From assembly GCF_022347745.1 (NCBI RefSeq), contig NZ_JAKRGC010000006.1, positions 1 through 64,000 of the forward strand: a DNA stretch of 64,000 bases. Direction: 5' to 3'. Below the pieces are notes generated by a model. It worked only from the letters and a program-made list of their open reading frames with translations, was not told where the DNA came from and ran no database searches. The translations under genes and the position numbers were made by a program. Shown here piece after piece: positions 8,621 through 17,959 of this stretch. The stretch's first letter is position 1; each line of letters begins with the position of its first letter. The DNA comes from Streptomyces sp. OfavH-34-F (lineage in GTDB: Bacteria; Actinomycetota; Actinomycetes; Streptomycetales; Streptomycetaceae).

Positions 8621-8632
8621 GGCGCCGCGCAC

Positions 8633-8680
8633 GGACACGACGAAGGCCCGCGCCACCAGGCGCGGGCCTTCGTCGTGTCC
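8633..8680. terminator. Bidirectional terminator, 22-bp perfect stem
   Basis: Positions 8633-8654 and 8659-8680 are perfect reverse complements around a four-base ACCA loop. It lies between the convergent stops of the ANTAR regulator and livF and should serve both. Confidence 0.93.
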
Positions 8681-8688
8681 GGGAGGGT

Positions 8689-9401
8689 TCAGTCCTCGCC
8701 GAGGTACGCCTTGCGGACGGACTCGTCGTGGAGGAGGTCCGCCCCGGTGCCGGAGAGGACGATCTTGCCGATCTCCATGACGTGGCCCTGGTCCGCGAGG
8801 GACAGGGCGGCCTGGGCGTTCTGCTCGACCAGGAGGATGGTCGTACCGGAGGACCGGAGTTCGACGATGGTCTCCATGATCTTCTGCATCATGATCGGGG
8901 AGAGGCCCATGGAGGGCTCGTCGAGCATGAGCAGCTTGGGCTGGGACATCAGCGCCCTGCCCATGGCGAGCATCTGCTGCTCGCCGCCGGAGAGGGTTCC
9001 GGCGGCCTGCTTCCGGCGTTCCCCGAGGATGGGGAAGAGGTCGTAGGCGCGCTGGACGTCCTTCTCGATGCCGGCCTTGTCGTTGCGGAGGTACGCCCCG
9101 AGCAGGAGGTTCTCGGTGATCGTCAGCCGGGGGAAGATGTGGCGGCCCTCGGGGGAGTGGGCGAGGCCCATGGAGACGATCTTGTGCGCGGGGACGTTGT
9201 TGAGCGGCTGTCCCTCGAAGAGGATGCGGCCGCTGAGCGGTTTGAGCAGCCCGGAGAGGGTGCGCAGGGTGGTGGTCTTGCCGGCGCCGTTGGTGCCGAT
9301 GAGGGTGACCACCTGGCCGGCCTCGACGGTGAACGAGATGCCCTTGACGGCTTCGATCTTGCCGTAGGCGACGCGGAGGTCCTCGACCTGGAGCAGTGCG
9401 G

Positions 9402-9405
<4 letters not shown>
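8689..9405 (-). CDS. livF: Branched-chain amino acid ABC transporter ATPase LivF
   Basis: A 238-residue ATP-binding subunit: Walker A GTNGAGKTTTLR, signature LSGGEQQMLAMGRAL, Walker B LLMLDEPSMGLSP and the H-loop region LLVEQNAQAAL. The GLAHSPEGRHIF segment is typical of LivF. It couples ATP hydrolysis to Leu/Ile/Val uptake together with LivG on the cytoplasmic face. Start at 9405 follows GAGGAGGA and overlaps the livG stop by ATGA. Last gene of the liv operon. Confidence 0.95.
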
Positions 9406-10280
<875 letters not shown>

Positions 10281-10284
10281 GGTG

Positions 10285-12072
10285 TTACGCCCCCGCCTTG
10301 GCGATGCCGGCGTCCGTGTCGTCGGACGTCCGGGGTGTGGGCACGTCGGGCTGGTCGGGCTCGTCGTTCTCGTGGAATTCGAGCTGCTTCCTGCGGTCGG
10401 CGATGAGGCCCTCGGGGCGGAAGCGCATCAGGAGGACGAGCGCGATGCCGAAGAGGAAGAGCTGGTAGTCCTGCATGAACTGGAGCTTGGCCGGGATGAG
10501 GTAGAGCAGCGCGGCGCCGACGAAGGGTCCGCTGAGGGTTCCCATGCCGCCGAGGATGACGGCGGCGAGGAGGAACGCGGAGTTCGGCGGTACGGAGCCG
10601 GCGAACTGGTACTGCTCGGGCGTCACGGTGTAGTTGACGTGTGCCTGTACGGTCCCGGCGAGGCCGGCCAGCGTGGCGCCGAGGGCGAAGGCGAGCAGCT
10701 TGAGCCGGAAGGCGTTGATGCCCATGGCGGTGGCGGCGGTCTCGTCCTCGCGGATGGCGACCCAGGCGCGGCCGATGCGGCTGTCTCCGGACCGGCGGAA
10801 GACGAGGACGACGACGGCGGTGACGACGAGCATCAGCAGGTAGTAGTTGGCCGGCCTGCTGAGGGTGAAGGGTCCGACGTCGTGGCTGAGCCCGAAGTCG
10901 ATCCCCAGGAGGTTGAGGTCGGGGATGCTCGGGATGCCCTGGGAGCCGTTGGTGAGGTCGGGGCCGCTGTTGCCGTTGAGGTTGTTGACGGTGACGCGGA
11001 AGATCTCTCCGAAGCCGAGGGTGACGATGGCGAGGTAGTCGCCCCGCAGCCGCAGGGTCGGGGCGCCGATGAGGACGCCGAAGATCAGGGAGACGACGGC
11101 TCCGGTGAGGACGGCGGCCCAGAAGGGGAAGGTCACGCCGATCGCGGAGAGGGGTGCGCCGGAGACGAGTGCGGCGGCGTAGGCGCCGACGCCGAGGAAG
11201 GCGACGTAGCCGAGGTCGAGGAGGCCGGCGAGGCCGACGACGACGTTGAGGCCGAGTGCGACGGTGGCGAAGATGAGGATGTTGACGCCGATGAGGGCGT
11301 ACTCGGCGGTGTCCTGGGTGAAGGGGAAGCAGAGTGCTGCGACCAGGGCGGCGGTGAGGGTGACGTTGCGGTGTTTGCCGGTCAGCGCGGTGAGGCGGCC
11401 GATGAGGCCGGCCCGGGTGAGCGCGGTGAATCCGAAGCCCGCGGTGATGAGGAAGCCGATGAACTGCTCGGAGTCCTCGGTGGGGATGTCGATGCCGTAG
11501 GTGAAGACGTACAGCGCGAAGCCGAAGGCGACGGCGATGATGATGATCTCGGCCCAGGCCGGGAGGGCCTTGGCGCGGGGTGCCGAAGGTGCGGCGAGGC
11601 TGTTGCGGAAGCGCTGCCAGCCGTTCGGCGCGGGGCCGTCGGCGGAGAGCGGGACGTCGTAGGGGAGGGCGAGGGAGGCGATGACGGCGACGAGTGCGCC
11701 GATGCCGCTGACCCAGGCTCCGGGTTCCAGGTTGACGACGCCGCCGAGCTGGTAGGAGATGGCGCCCATGGCGTAGCCGGTGACGCCGAGGGTGCCGAGG
11801 GCGAGGAGGCGGACGGGGCTGTTGGTGCCGCCGGGGGTGAGGGTGCGCAGTCCGGGGATGCCGTAGCCGGTGAGGGCGAAGAGCAGGGTGAGGACCGCGG
11901 CGATGAGGGTGAGGACCTGGAGGCCGCCGGGGTAGCCGGTGACGGTGAGGTCGCCGGGGAATGCGGAGGTCCAGGTCCAGGGGAGGAACGTGCCGGCGAG
12001 TGCGGCGGCGGCGCCTGCCAGGGTGGCGGCGCGGGCGGCCGGGGCGGGGAGCGGGAGGAGTGCGGTGGTCAT
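10285..12072 (-). CDS. livM: Branched-chain amino acid ABC transporter permease LivM
   Basis: The start at 12072 (MTTALLPLPAP) is preferred over an upstream frame extension of charged residues. The 595-residue membrane protein has the BPD_transp_2 signature in its C-terminal half (LALGLNVVVGLAGLLDLGY, the coupling helix around RIGRAWVAIREDETAA, and the long GLAGTVQAHVNY region). It is longer than enteric LivM because of an extra hydrophobic N-terminal block of about 200 residues and a hydrophilic C-tail, as is usual in Streptomyces. It forms the membrane channel with LivH. Confidence 0.93.
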   Translation of the reverse strand: MTTALLPLPAPAARAATLAGAAAALAGTFLPWTWTSAFPGDLTVTGYPGGLQVLTLIAAVLTLLFALTGYGIPGLRTLTPGGTNSPVRLLALGTLGVTGYAMGAISYQLGGVVNLEPGAWVSGIGALVAVIASLALPYDVPLSADGPAPNGWQRFRNSLAAPSAPRAKALPAWAEIIIIAVAFGFALYVFTYGIDIPTEDSEQFIGFLITAGFGFTALTRAGLIGRLTALTGKHRNVTLTAALVAALCFPFTQDTAEYALIGVNILIFATVALGLNVVVGLAGLLDLGYVAFLGVGAYAAALVSGAPLSAIGVTFPFWAAVLTGAVVSLIFGVLIGAPTLRLRGDYLAIVTLGFGEIFRVTVNNLNGNSGPDLTNGSQGIPSIPDLNLLGIDFGLSHDVGPFTLSRPANYYLLMLVVTAVVVLVFRRSGDSRIGRAWVAIREDETAATAMGINAFRLKLLAFALGATLAGLAGTVQAHVNYTVTPEQYQFAGSVPPNSAFLLAAVILGGMGTLSGPFVGAALLYLIPAKLQFMQDYQLFLFGIALVLLMRFRPEGLIADRRKQLEFHENDEPDQPDVPTPRTSDDTDAGIAKAGA

Positions 12073-12077
12073 CCGTA

Positions 12078-13007
12078 TCACGCCCTGTCCGCGACGCGTT
12101 CGCCGAGCAGGCCCTGTGGCCGCAGCAGCAGGACGACGATGAGGAGGACGAAGGCCCACACGTCCTTCCAGGCGCCGCCGCCGAAGAGGTCCATGCCGGG
12201 GACTTCGCTCATGTAGCCGGTGGCGAGGGATTCGGCGACGCCGAGGACGACGCCGCCGAGCATGGCGCCGTAGATGTTGCCGATGCCGCCGAGGACGGCG
12301 GCGGTGAAGGCCTTGAGGCCCATGAGGAAGCCCATGCGGAAGCCGATCTGGCCGTTCTTGAGCCCGTAGGCGACGGCGGCGACGGCGGCGAACGCGGCAC
12401 CGATGGCGAAGGCCATGACGATGATGCGGTCGGTGTTGATGCCCATGAGCTTGGCGGTGTCGGGGTCCTGCGAGGTGGCCTGCATGCCGCGGCCGGAGCG
12501 GGTCTTGGAGACGAAGAGCCCGAGGGCGATCATGCAGACGGGGGCGGAGATGAGGACGAAGAGGTCACCGCGCTGGACGTGGGCGCCGAAGATGTCGAAG
12601 GCGTCGCCCTTGAGCTGCGGGAAGGGGTGGTCCTTGGTGGCGTCGGGGTACCACTTCCAGATGGCCTGCTGGAGCGCGAGGGAGAGCCCGATCGCGGTGA
12701 TCAGCGGGGCGAGCCGGGGGGCGTTGCGCAGCGGGCGGTACGCGAAGCGTTCGGCGGCGGCGCTGATGGCGACGGAGCATATGACGCCGCCGATGATCAT
12801 GAGGGGGAGGATGGCGAGGAGGTTGGAGCCGGCCGGCATCCAGAGGTACACGGTGAGAGCTCCGAAGCCTCCGATCATGAAGATCTCGCCGTGGGCGAAG
12901 TTGATGAGCTGGATGATTCCGTAGACCATCGTGTAGCCGATCGCGATGAGTCCGTACATCGCGCCGAGGATGAGTCCATTGGCCAGCTGTTGCGGCAGTT
13001 CGTGCAC
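12078..13007 (-). CDS. livH: Branched-chain amino acid ABC transporter permease LivH
   Basis: A 309-residue integral membrane protein starting MHELPQQLANGLILG, with the LivH hallmarks GYTMVYGIIQLINFAHG and FGSKTRSGRG-like coupling loop (FVSKTRSGRGMQATSQDPDTA). Several hydrophobic helices span the length. It partners LivM. The stop lies five bases before the livM start. Confidence 0.95.
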   Translation of the reverse strand: MHELPQQLANGLILGAMYGLIAIGYTMVYGIIQLINFAHGEIFMIGGFGALTVYLWMPAGSNLLAILPLMIIGGVICSVAISAAAERFAYRPLRNAPRLAPLITAIGLSLALQQAIWKWYPDATKDHPFPQLKGDAFDIFGAHVQRGDLFVLISAPVCMIALGLFVSKTRSGRGMQATSQDPDTAKLMGINTDRIIVMAFAIGAAFAAVAAVAYGLKNGQIGFRMGFLMGLKAFTAAVLGGIGNIYGAMLGGVVLGVAESLATGYMSEVPGMDLFGGGAWKDVWAFVLLIVVLLLRPQGLLGERVADRA

Positions 13008-13041
13008 CGCAGGGCCTCCGTGGAGTGGTTCGGATATGGCG

Positions 13042-13074
13042 CCGCGCGGGAGTGCTCGTAGCGCTCCCGCGCGG
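13042..13074 (-). terminator. Hairpin between livK and livH (attenuating)
   Basis: A 15-bp stem (13042-13056 with 13060-13074, one G-T wobble) around CGT. It lies inside the operon, between the binding-protein gene and the permeases. Such hairpins usually lower expression of the downstream membrane genes and stabilise the upstream mRNA, giving excess binding protein. Confidence 0.8.
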
Positions 13075-13112
13075 TCTGGGTGGGGTGTGCCGGCGGGTGT
13101 GGCCGGGGTCGG

Positions 13113-14345
13113 TTACGGCTTGTAGACCTCGCTGAGCTTGGAGACCCACTTGCCACCGTCGACCTGGTAGGCGGTCATCATGGTGTTGGTGGTGTCGCCG
13201 TACTCGTCGAAGGAGACGGGGCCGGTCACGCCGTCGAACTTGACCTTGCTCATGGCCTCGAGGACCTTGGCGCGGGCGTCGTCGGGGAGCTTGCCGTCGT
13301 TCTCGGCGACCGCGATCTTGACGGCCTCGATGATCGACCAGGTGGCGTCGTAGGTGCCGCCCCCGTAGGCCTCGTAGGCGTCCTTGTAGCCGGCGGCCTC
13401 GTAGTCGGCGATGAACTTCTTGGCGGAGTCGAGTTCCTCGACCGGCTTGCCGACGGAGGTGGCGATGTCGCCCTGGGCCTTCTTGTTGAGCTTGATGAAG
13501 TCGGCGCTGTACATGCCGTCACCGCCCATGAGGGGGATCTTGACGCTGTCCTTGAGCTGCTGGCTCAGGGGGGCGCCGGCGGGGTACTCGCCGCCGTAGT
13601 AGACGGCCTTGGCGCCGGACCTCTTGACCTTGGTGACGACGGCGTTGAAGTCGCGGTCCTCGGGGTTCACGTGGTCGGCGCCGACGATCTTGCCGCCGAG
13701 GCCGGTGAAGGTGGCCTTGAAGGAGGCCGCGAGACCGGCGCCGTAGGGCTTCTGGTCGTCGATGAGGTAGACCTGCTTGATCTTCGCGTTGTTGTACAGG
13801 TACTTCGCGGCGAAGGCGCCCTGGATCTGGTCCGTGGTGGCGGTGCGGAAGTAGGTCTTGAAGGGGCGCTTCTTGTCGCCGGTCTTCCAGTTGTTGCCCT
13901 GGGTCAGCTCGGTGCCGGTGTTGGCGGGGGAGACCTGGGTGAGGCCGGCGTCGTTGAGCGGCTTCTGCATCGACTGGGAGACGCCGGAGTTCAGCGGGCC
14001 GACGACGCCGAGGACCTTTTTGTTGTCGATGAACTTCGTGGCGTTCTGCTGGCCGACGGAGGGCTGGGCCTGGTCGTCGAGCGGCTGGACCTCGAAGGTG
14101 ATGCCGGGGACCGTCTTCTCCTTGTTCGCCGTCTTGGCGGCGAGGTCGGCGGCGTTCTTGATGCCGAGGCCGAGGGCGGAGAGGTCGCCGGTGAGCGGTG
14201 CGTCGACGCCGATGACGACGGTGGTGTTGCCGCCGGAGCTGTTGCCGTCGCTCTTGTTGTCGTCGTCGCGCGACCCGCAGGCGGTGAGTGTGAGCGCTCC
14301 TGTGGTGAGCACTGCTGTGAGGATGAGCAAAGAACGGTGTCGCAC
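13113..14345 (-). CDS. livK: Branched-chain amino acid ABC transporter substrate-binding lipoprotein
   Basis: A 410-residue Leu/Ile/Val-binding-type protein (periplasmic-binding fold type I). The N-terminus is a lipoprotein signal ending in the lipobox LTAC, so the mature protein should be anchored outside the membrane at its Cys. Seen: VVIGVDAPLTGDLSALG, FIDNKKVLGVVGPLNSGVS, YLIDDQKPYGAGLA, and a C-terminal FDEYGDTTNTMMTAYQV. It captures the ligand and delivers it to LivHM. AAAGGA lies just upstream of the start. First gene of the operon; its promoter must be in the following long intergenic region. Confidence 0.94.
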   Translation of the reverse strand: MRHRSLLILTAVLTTGALTLTACGSRDDDNKSDGNSSGGNTTVVIGVDAPLTGDLSALGLGIKNAADLAAKTANKEKTVPGITFEVQPLDDQAQPSVGQQNATKFIDNKKVLGVVGPLNSGVSQSMQKPLNDAGLTQVSPANTGTELTQGNNWKTGDKKRPFKTYFRTATTDQIQGAFAAKYLYNNAKIKQVYLIDDQKPYGAGLAASFKATFTGLGGKIVGADHVNPEDRDFNAVVTKVKRSGAKAVYYGGEYPAGAPLSQQLKDSVKIPLMGGDGMYSADFIKLNKKAQGDIATSVGKPVEELDSAKKFIADYEAAGYKDAYEAYGGGTYDATWSIIEAVKIAVAENDGKLPDDARAKVLEAMSKVKFDGVTGPVSFDEYGDTTNTMMTAYQVDGGKWVSKLSEVYKP

Positions 14346-14918
14346 GAAAGGTCCTTTCCCTGGCGCGGCCTCCTCTGCTGGAGGTGCCGTGTCGTTCGCC
14401 GGGCCGTACTGGGTTGGTACAGGGCCGTGCTGCAGACGCGCCCGGCGGCGCGGTGACTGGCCGTGACTCTAAGGGCAGTGGTGGGGGTCGGGAGTGCTGC
14501 CTGCCAAGGATGTGACTCTCTTGTTATGCCCTTGAGCAAGGCTTGAGGTGGGTGGGCGGACATGTACGGCTTTTTACCGGAGCGTGAAGTGACCGCAATG
14601 TGAGAACGCGCAGCTCTGCTAAGGGGCTTGGGGTGATCTTGGTGCTGTCGCCCAGGGGGGCCGCCGGGCGGGCGTTCGAGGGCATGGCTCGGCGCCCGGT
14701 GGCGGAGGGGGCCGGGCGGGGGGCGTCGGGGCGGGGTCCGCCGCCTCGCGCGTTGGTTACGCGGAGTTACGGTGGTGGGGGTGCGGCGACGCGGTGTGGT
14801 GACGGGGCGCGTGGGATGCGGTAGCTGAGTGGGCCATGGAACGGGCCGCCGGGTCAAGGGGGTTGAGGGCGCGGCGGCCCGAATTCCTTGTGAACAGCGG
14901 TGGTTGTGCCCGGAAATG
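14346..14918. other. 573-bp intergenic region upstream of livK
   Basis: No convincing gene is seen in either strand. On the minus strand it must carry the liv promoter and leader. The stretch 14460-14600 is comparatively AT-rich (for example TTGTTATG near 14521) and is the likeliest promoter zone, but no -35/-10 pair is convincing. The half from about 14620 on is G-rich and featureless. Confidence 0.5.
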
Positions 14919-14955
14919 CCGCTGCCCGGCCGTTTCGTGTACGGCCGGGCAGCGG
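14919..14955 (-). terminator. Terminator of thioesterase transcript
   Basis: A perfect 15-bp stem (14919-14933 with 14941-14955) around a seven-base loop, 22 bases past the stop of the minus-strand thioesterase gene. Confidence 0.88.
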
Positions 14956-14976
14956 GTGTCGGGGGGTGGCGCGGGG

Positions 14977-15447
14977 TCAGCCGGCCGCAGGGGCGGGGGC
15001 GTCGCGCAGCAGGCAGGTGAGGCGGGCGGTGCAGACGCGCTTGCCGTGCTCGTCGGTGAGGGTGATCTCGTACGTGGCGGTGGACCGGCCGCGGTGCACG
15101 GGGGTGGCGACGCCGGTGATCAGGCCGCTTCGTACCCCTCGGTGATGGGTGCAGTTCAGGTCGACGCCCACGGCGACCTTGGCCGGGCCGCCGTGGAGCA
15201 TGGAGCCGACGGAGCCCAGGGTCTCGGCCAGGACGGCGGAGGCGCCGCCGTGCAGGAGGCCGTAGGGCTGGGTGTTGCCCTCGACGGGCATGGTGCCGAC
15301 GACGCGCTCGGCGGAGGCTTCGAGGATGCGTACGCCCATGCGTTCCCCGAGGTGACCGGCGGAGAAGAGGGCGGGCAGGTCCACGCCGAGCGCGGCGTAC
15401 TCGTCGATGATCTCCTGGGGGAACGTGGGTGCGGTGTGCTCGCCCAT
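14977..15447 (-). CDS. Hotdog-fold acyl-CoA thioesterase (PaaI/MenI type)
   Basis: A 156-residue protein with the PaaI-like hotdog core: a conserved NTQPYGLLHGGASAVLAET block, in which the His-Gly-Gly precedes the helix and the Glu is the likely catalytic residue, and VGVDLNCTHHRGVRSG. Family members hydrolyse aryl- or acyl-CoA thioesters, for example phenylacetyl-CoA derivatives or the menaquinone precursor DHNA-CoA. The substrate is unknown. It lies 67 bases after the molybdopterin oxidoreductase on the same strand and may be cotranscribed. Confidence 0.82.
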   Translation of the reverse strand: MGEHTAPTFPQEIIDEYAALGVDLPALFSAGHLGERMGVRILEASAERVVGTMPVEGNTQPYGLLHGGASAVLAETLGSVGSMLHGGPAKVAVGVDLNCTHHRGVRSGLITGVATPVHRGRSTATYEITLTDEHGKRVCTARLTCLLRDAPAPAAG

Positions 15448-15514
15448 GGGGCCGCCTTCCGTCGCTGTGGTGCTGCGTGTCTGCGTTGTTCTTATCAGAC
15501 CGCTGAGCGAGCGC

Positions 15515-17803
15515 TTAGGCCACAGGTTCTCCGTGCCCGGGTTCGAAGCGCACCACGACGGACTTGGACGCGGGGGTGTTGCTGGTGTCGGCGGTGGAGT
15601 CGAGGGGGACCAGCACGTTGGTCTCCGGGTAGTACGCGGCGGCGCAGCCCCGGGCGGTGGGGTAGTGGACGACGCGGAAGCCGGGCGCGCGGCGCTCCAC
15701 CCCGTCCTTCCACTCGCTGACGAGGTCGGTGTAGGTGCCGTCGGGCAGGCCGAGCGCGGCGGCGTCGTCGGGGTGGACGAGGACGACGCGGCGGCCGCCC
15801 CTGATGCCCCGGTAGCGGTCGTCGAGGCCGTAGATCGTGGTGTTGTACTGGTCGTGGGAGCGCAGGGTCTGGAGCAGCAGCCGGCCCTCGGGCAGCTCGG
15901 GGTACTCGACCGGCGCGGCGGTGAAGTTGGCCCGGCCGGTTTCGGTGGGGAAGCGGCGGGAGTCGCGGGGGCCGTGCGGCAGGGTGAAGCCGCCGGGGTG
16001 GGCGATGCGCGCGTTGAAGTTCTCGAAGCCGGGGACGACCCGGGAGATGCGGTCGCGGATGGTGGCGTAGTCGCGCTCGAAGTCCTCCCAGGGGGTGGCG
16101 GAGCCGGGGCCGAGGACGGCGCGGGCGAGGCGGGCGACGATGGCGGGCTCGGAGAGCAGGTGGGGGCTCGCGGGGGTGAGGTTGCCGCGCGAGGCGTGGA
16201 CCTTGCTCATGGAGTCCTCGACGGTGACGAACTGCTTGCCGCTCGCCTGGACGTCCTTGTCGGTGCGGCCGAGGGTGGGCAGGATCAGGGCGCGGGCGCC
16301 GGTGACGGCGTGCGAGCGGTTGAGCTTGGTGGAGACGTGGACGGTGAGGCGGGCGTTGCGCATGGCCGCCTCGGTGACGTCGGTGTCGGGGGTGGCGGCG
16401 ACGAAGTTGCCGCCCATGGCGAAGAAGACCTTGGCGTCCCCGTCGCGCAGGGCGCGGATCGCGCGGACCACGTCGTAGCCGTGGTGGCGCGGTGAGGTGA
16501 TGCCGAACTCCGCGTCGAGGGTGTCGAGGAAGGCGGTGGAGGGCCGCTCGAAGATGCCCATGGTGCGGTCGCCCTGGACGTTGGAGTGGCCGCGCACGGG
16601 GCAGACCCCGGCGCCGGGGCGGCCGATGTTGCCGCGCAGCAGGAGGAAGTTGACGATCTCGCGGATGGTCGGCACGGAGTGCTTGTGCTGGGTGAGGCCC
16701 ATGGCCCAGCAGACGACGGTGCGCTCGGAGGCCAGGACCATGTCGAGGGCCTGTTCGATGGCGGCGCGGTCGAGGCCGGTCGCGGCGAGGGTCTCGTCCC
16801 AGTCGGCTTCGGCCGCCGCCGCGGCGAACTCCTCGTAGCCGTGGGTGTGTTCGGCGACGAACCGCTCGTCGACGGCGCCCTCGGAGGCCAGGATCAGCTT
16901 GTTGAGGAGGCGGAAGAGGGCCTGGTCGCCGCCGATGCGGATCTGCAGGAACAGGTCGTTCAGCGGGGTGCCCTTGAGCATGCCGTGCGGGGTCTGCGGG
17001 TTCTTGAAGCGTTCGAGGCCGGCCTCGGGCAGCGGGTTCACCGAGATGATCTTCGCGCCGGCGGTCTTGGCCCGCTCCAGGGCGGAGAGCATCCGGGGGT
17101 GGTTGGTGCCGGGGTTCTGCCCGGCGATGATGATCAGGTCGGCGTGGTGCAGGTCCTCCAGGGAGACCGAGCCCTTGCCGACGCCGATGGTCTCGGTGAG
17201 CGCGGAGCCCGAGGACTCGTGGCACATGTTGGAGCAGTCCGGCAGGTTGTTGGTGCCGAACTCGCGGGCGAAGAGCTGGAGGAGGAACGCGGCCTCGTTG
17301 CTGGTGCGCCCGGAGGTGTAGAAGACGGCCTCGTCGGGGGAGGAGAGGGCGCCCAGCTCCTCGGCGATGATCTCGAAGGCGCGCTCCCAGGTCACCGCCT
17401 GGTACCGGTCGGCGCCCTCCGGCAGGTACACCGGCTGCGTGATGCGGCCCTGCTGGCCGAGCCAGTAGCCGCTGCGTCCGGCGAGGTCGTCCACGGGGTG
17501 GGCGGCGAAGAAGTCCGGGGTCACCCGGCGCAGCGTGGCCTCCTCGGCGACGGCCTTGACGCCGTTCTCGCAGAACTCGGCCACGTGCCGCTTGTCGCCC
17601 TCGGGCCAGGCGCAGCCGGGGCAGTCGAAGCCGTCCTTCTGGTTGACCTTGAGGAGGGTGCGGGCGGTGCGGCTCAGCCCCATCTGCCGCTGGGCGACGC
17701 GCAGGCTCTCGGTGACGGCGGGCAGCCCGGCCGCGGCGTGCTGGGCCGGGCCGATCCGCGGGGCGTCCTGGACGGGGTCTCCTGCGGGCGGCTTGCCGGC
17801 CAT
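15515..17803 (-). CDS. FdhF/YdeP-family molybdopterin oxidoreductase
   Basis: The ATG at 17803 follows AAGGGGAGC and gives 762 residues, the normal size for the YdeP family. Seen: FDCPGCAWPEGD near residue 57, YTSGRTSNEAAF, LPDCSNMCHESSG, GQNPGTNHPRML, and the C-terminal molybdopterin dinucleotide region with SHDQYNTTIYGL. The N-terminal Cys set is reduced compared with true formate dehydrogenases, and the residue after NMCHE is not in a Sec-type context. Family role: probable molybdenum or tungsten redox enzyme of unknown substrate; YdeP of E. coli is linked to acid resistance. Monocistronic or joined with the thioesterase. Divergent from polA. Confidence 0.88.
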   Translation of the reverse strand: MAGKPPAGDPVQDAPRIGPAQHAAAGLPAVTESLRVAQRQMGLSRTARTLLKVNQKDGFDCPGCAWPEGDKRHVAEFCENGVKAVAEEATLRRVTPDFFAAHPVDDLAGRSGYWLGQQGRITQPVYLPEGADRYQAVTWERAFEIIAEELGALSSPDEAVFYTSGRTSNEAAFLLQLFAREFGTNNLPDCSNMCHESSGSALTETIGVGKGSVSLEDLHHADLIIIAGQNPGTNHPRMLSALERAKTAGAKIISVNPLPEAGLERFKNPQTPHGMLKGTPLNDLFLQIRIGGDQALFRLLNKLILASEGAVDERFVAEHTHGYEEFAAAAAEADWDETLAATGLDRAAIEQALDMVLASERTVVCWAMGLTQHKHSVPTIREIVNFLLLRGNIGRPGAGVCPVRGHSNVQGDRTMGIFERPSTAFLDTLDAEFGITSPRHHGYDVVRAIRALRDGDAKVFFAMGGNFVAATPDTDVTEAAMRNARLTVHVSTKLNRSHAVTGARALILPTLGRTDKDVQASGKQFVTVEDSMSKVHASRGNLTPASPHLLSEPAIVARLARAVLGPGSATPWEDFERDYATIRDRISRVVPGFENFNARIAHPGGFTLPHGPRDSRRFPTETGRANFTAAPVEYPELPEGRLLLQTLRSHDQYNTTIYGLDDRYRGIRGGRRVVLVHPDDAAALGLPDGTYTDLVSEWKDGVERRAPGFRVVHYPTARGCAAAYYPETNVLVPLDSTADTSNTPASKSVVVRFEPGHGEPVA

Positions 17804-17959
17804 GCTGCTCCCCTTCGGGTCTGCTGCGGGCCCCCGGGAGGTGTCTCGCGGGTCCGCCGGATGTGTGTCGTTCCTCCTCGATCCTGGCACGCGGGGCGGG
17901 TGGTGCGCCCGGCGAGGCGGCCGGTCCGGATTGTCAGTGGGCCGTGGCAGGATCGGGGT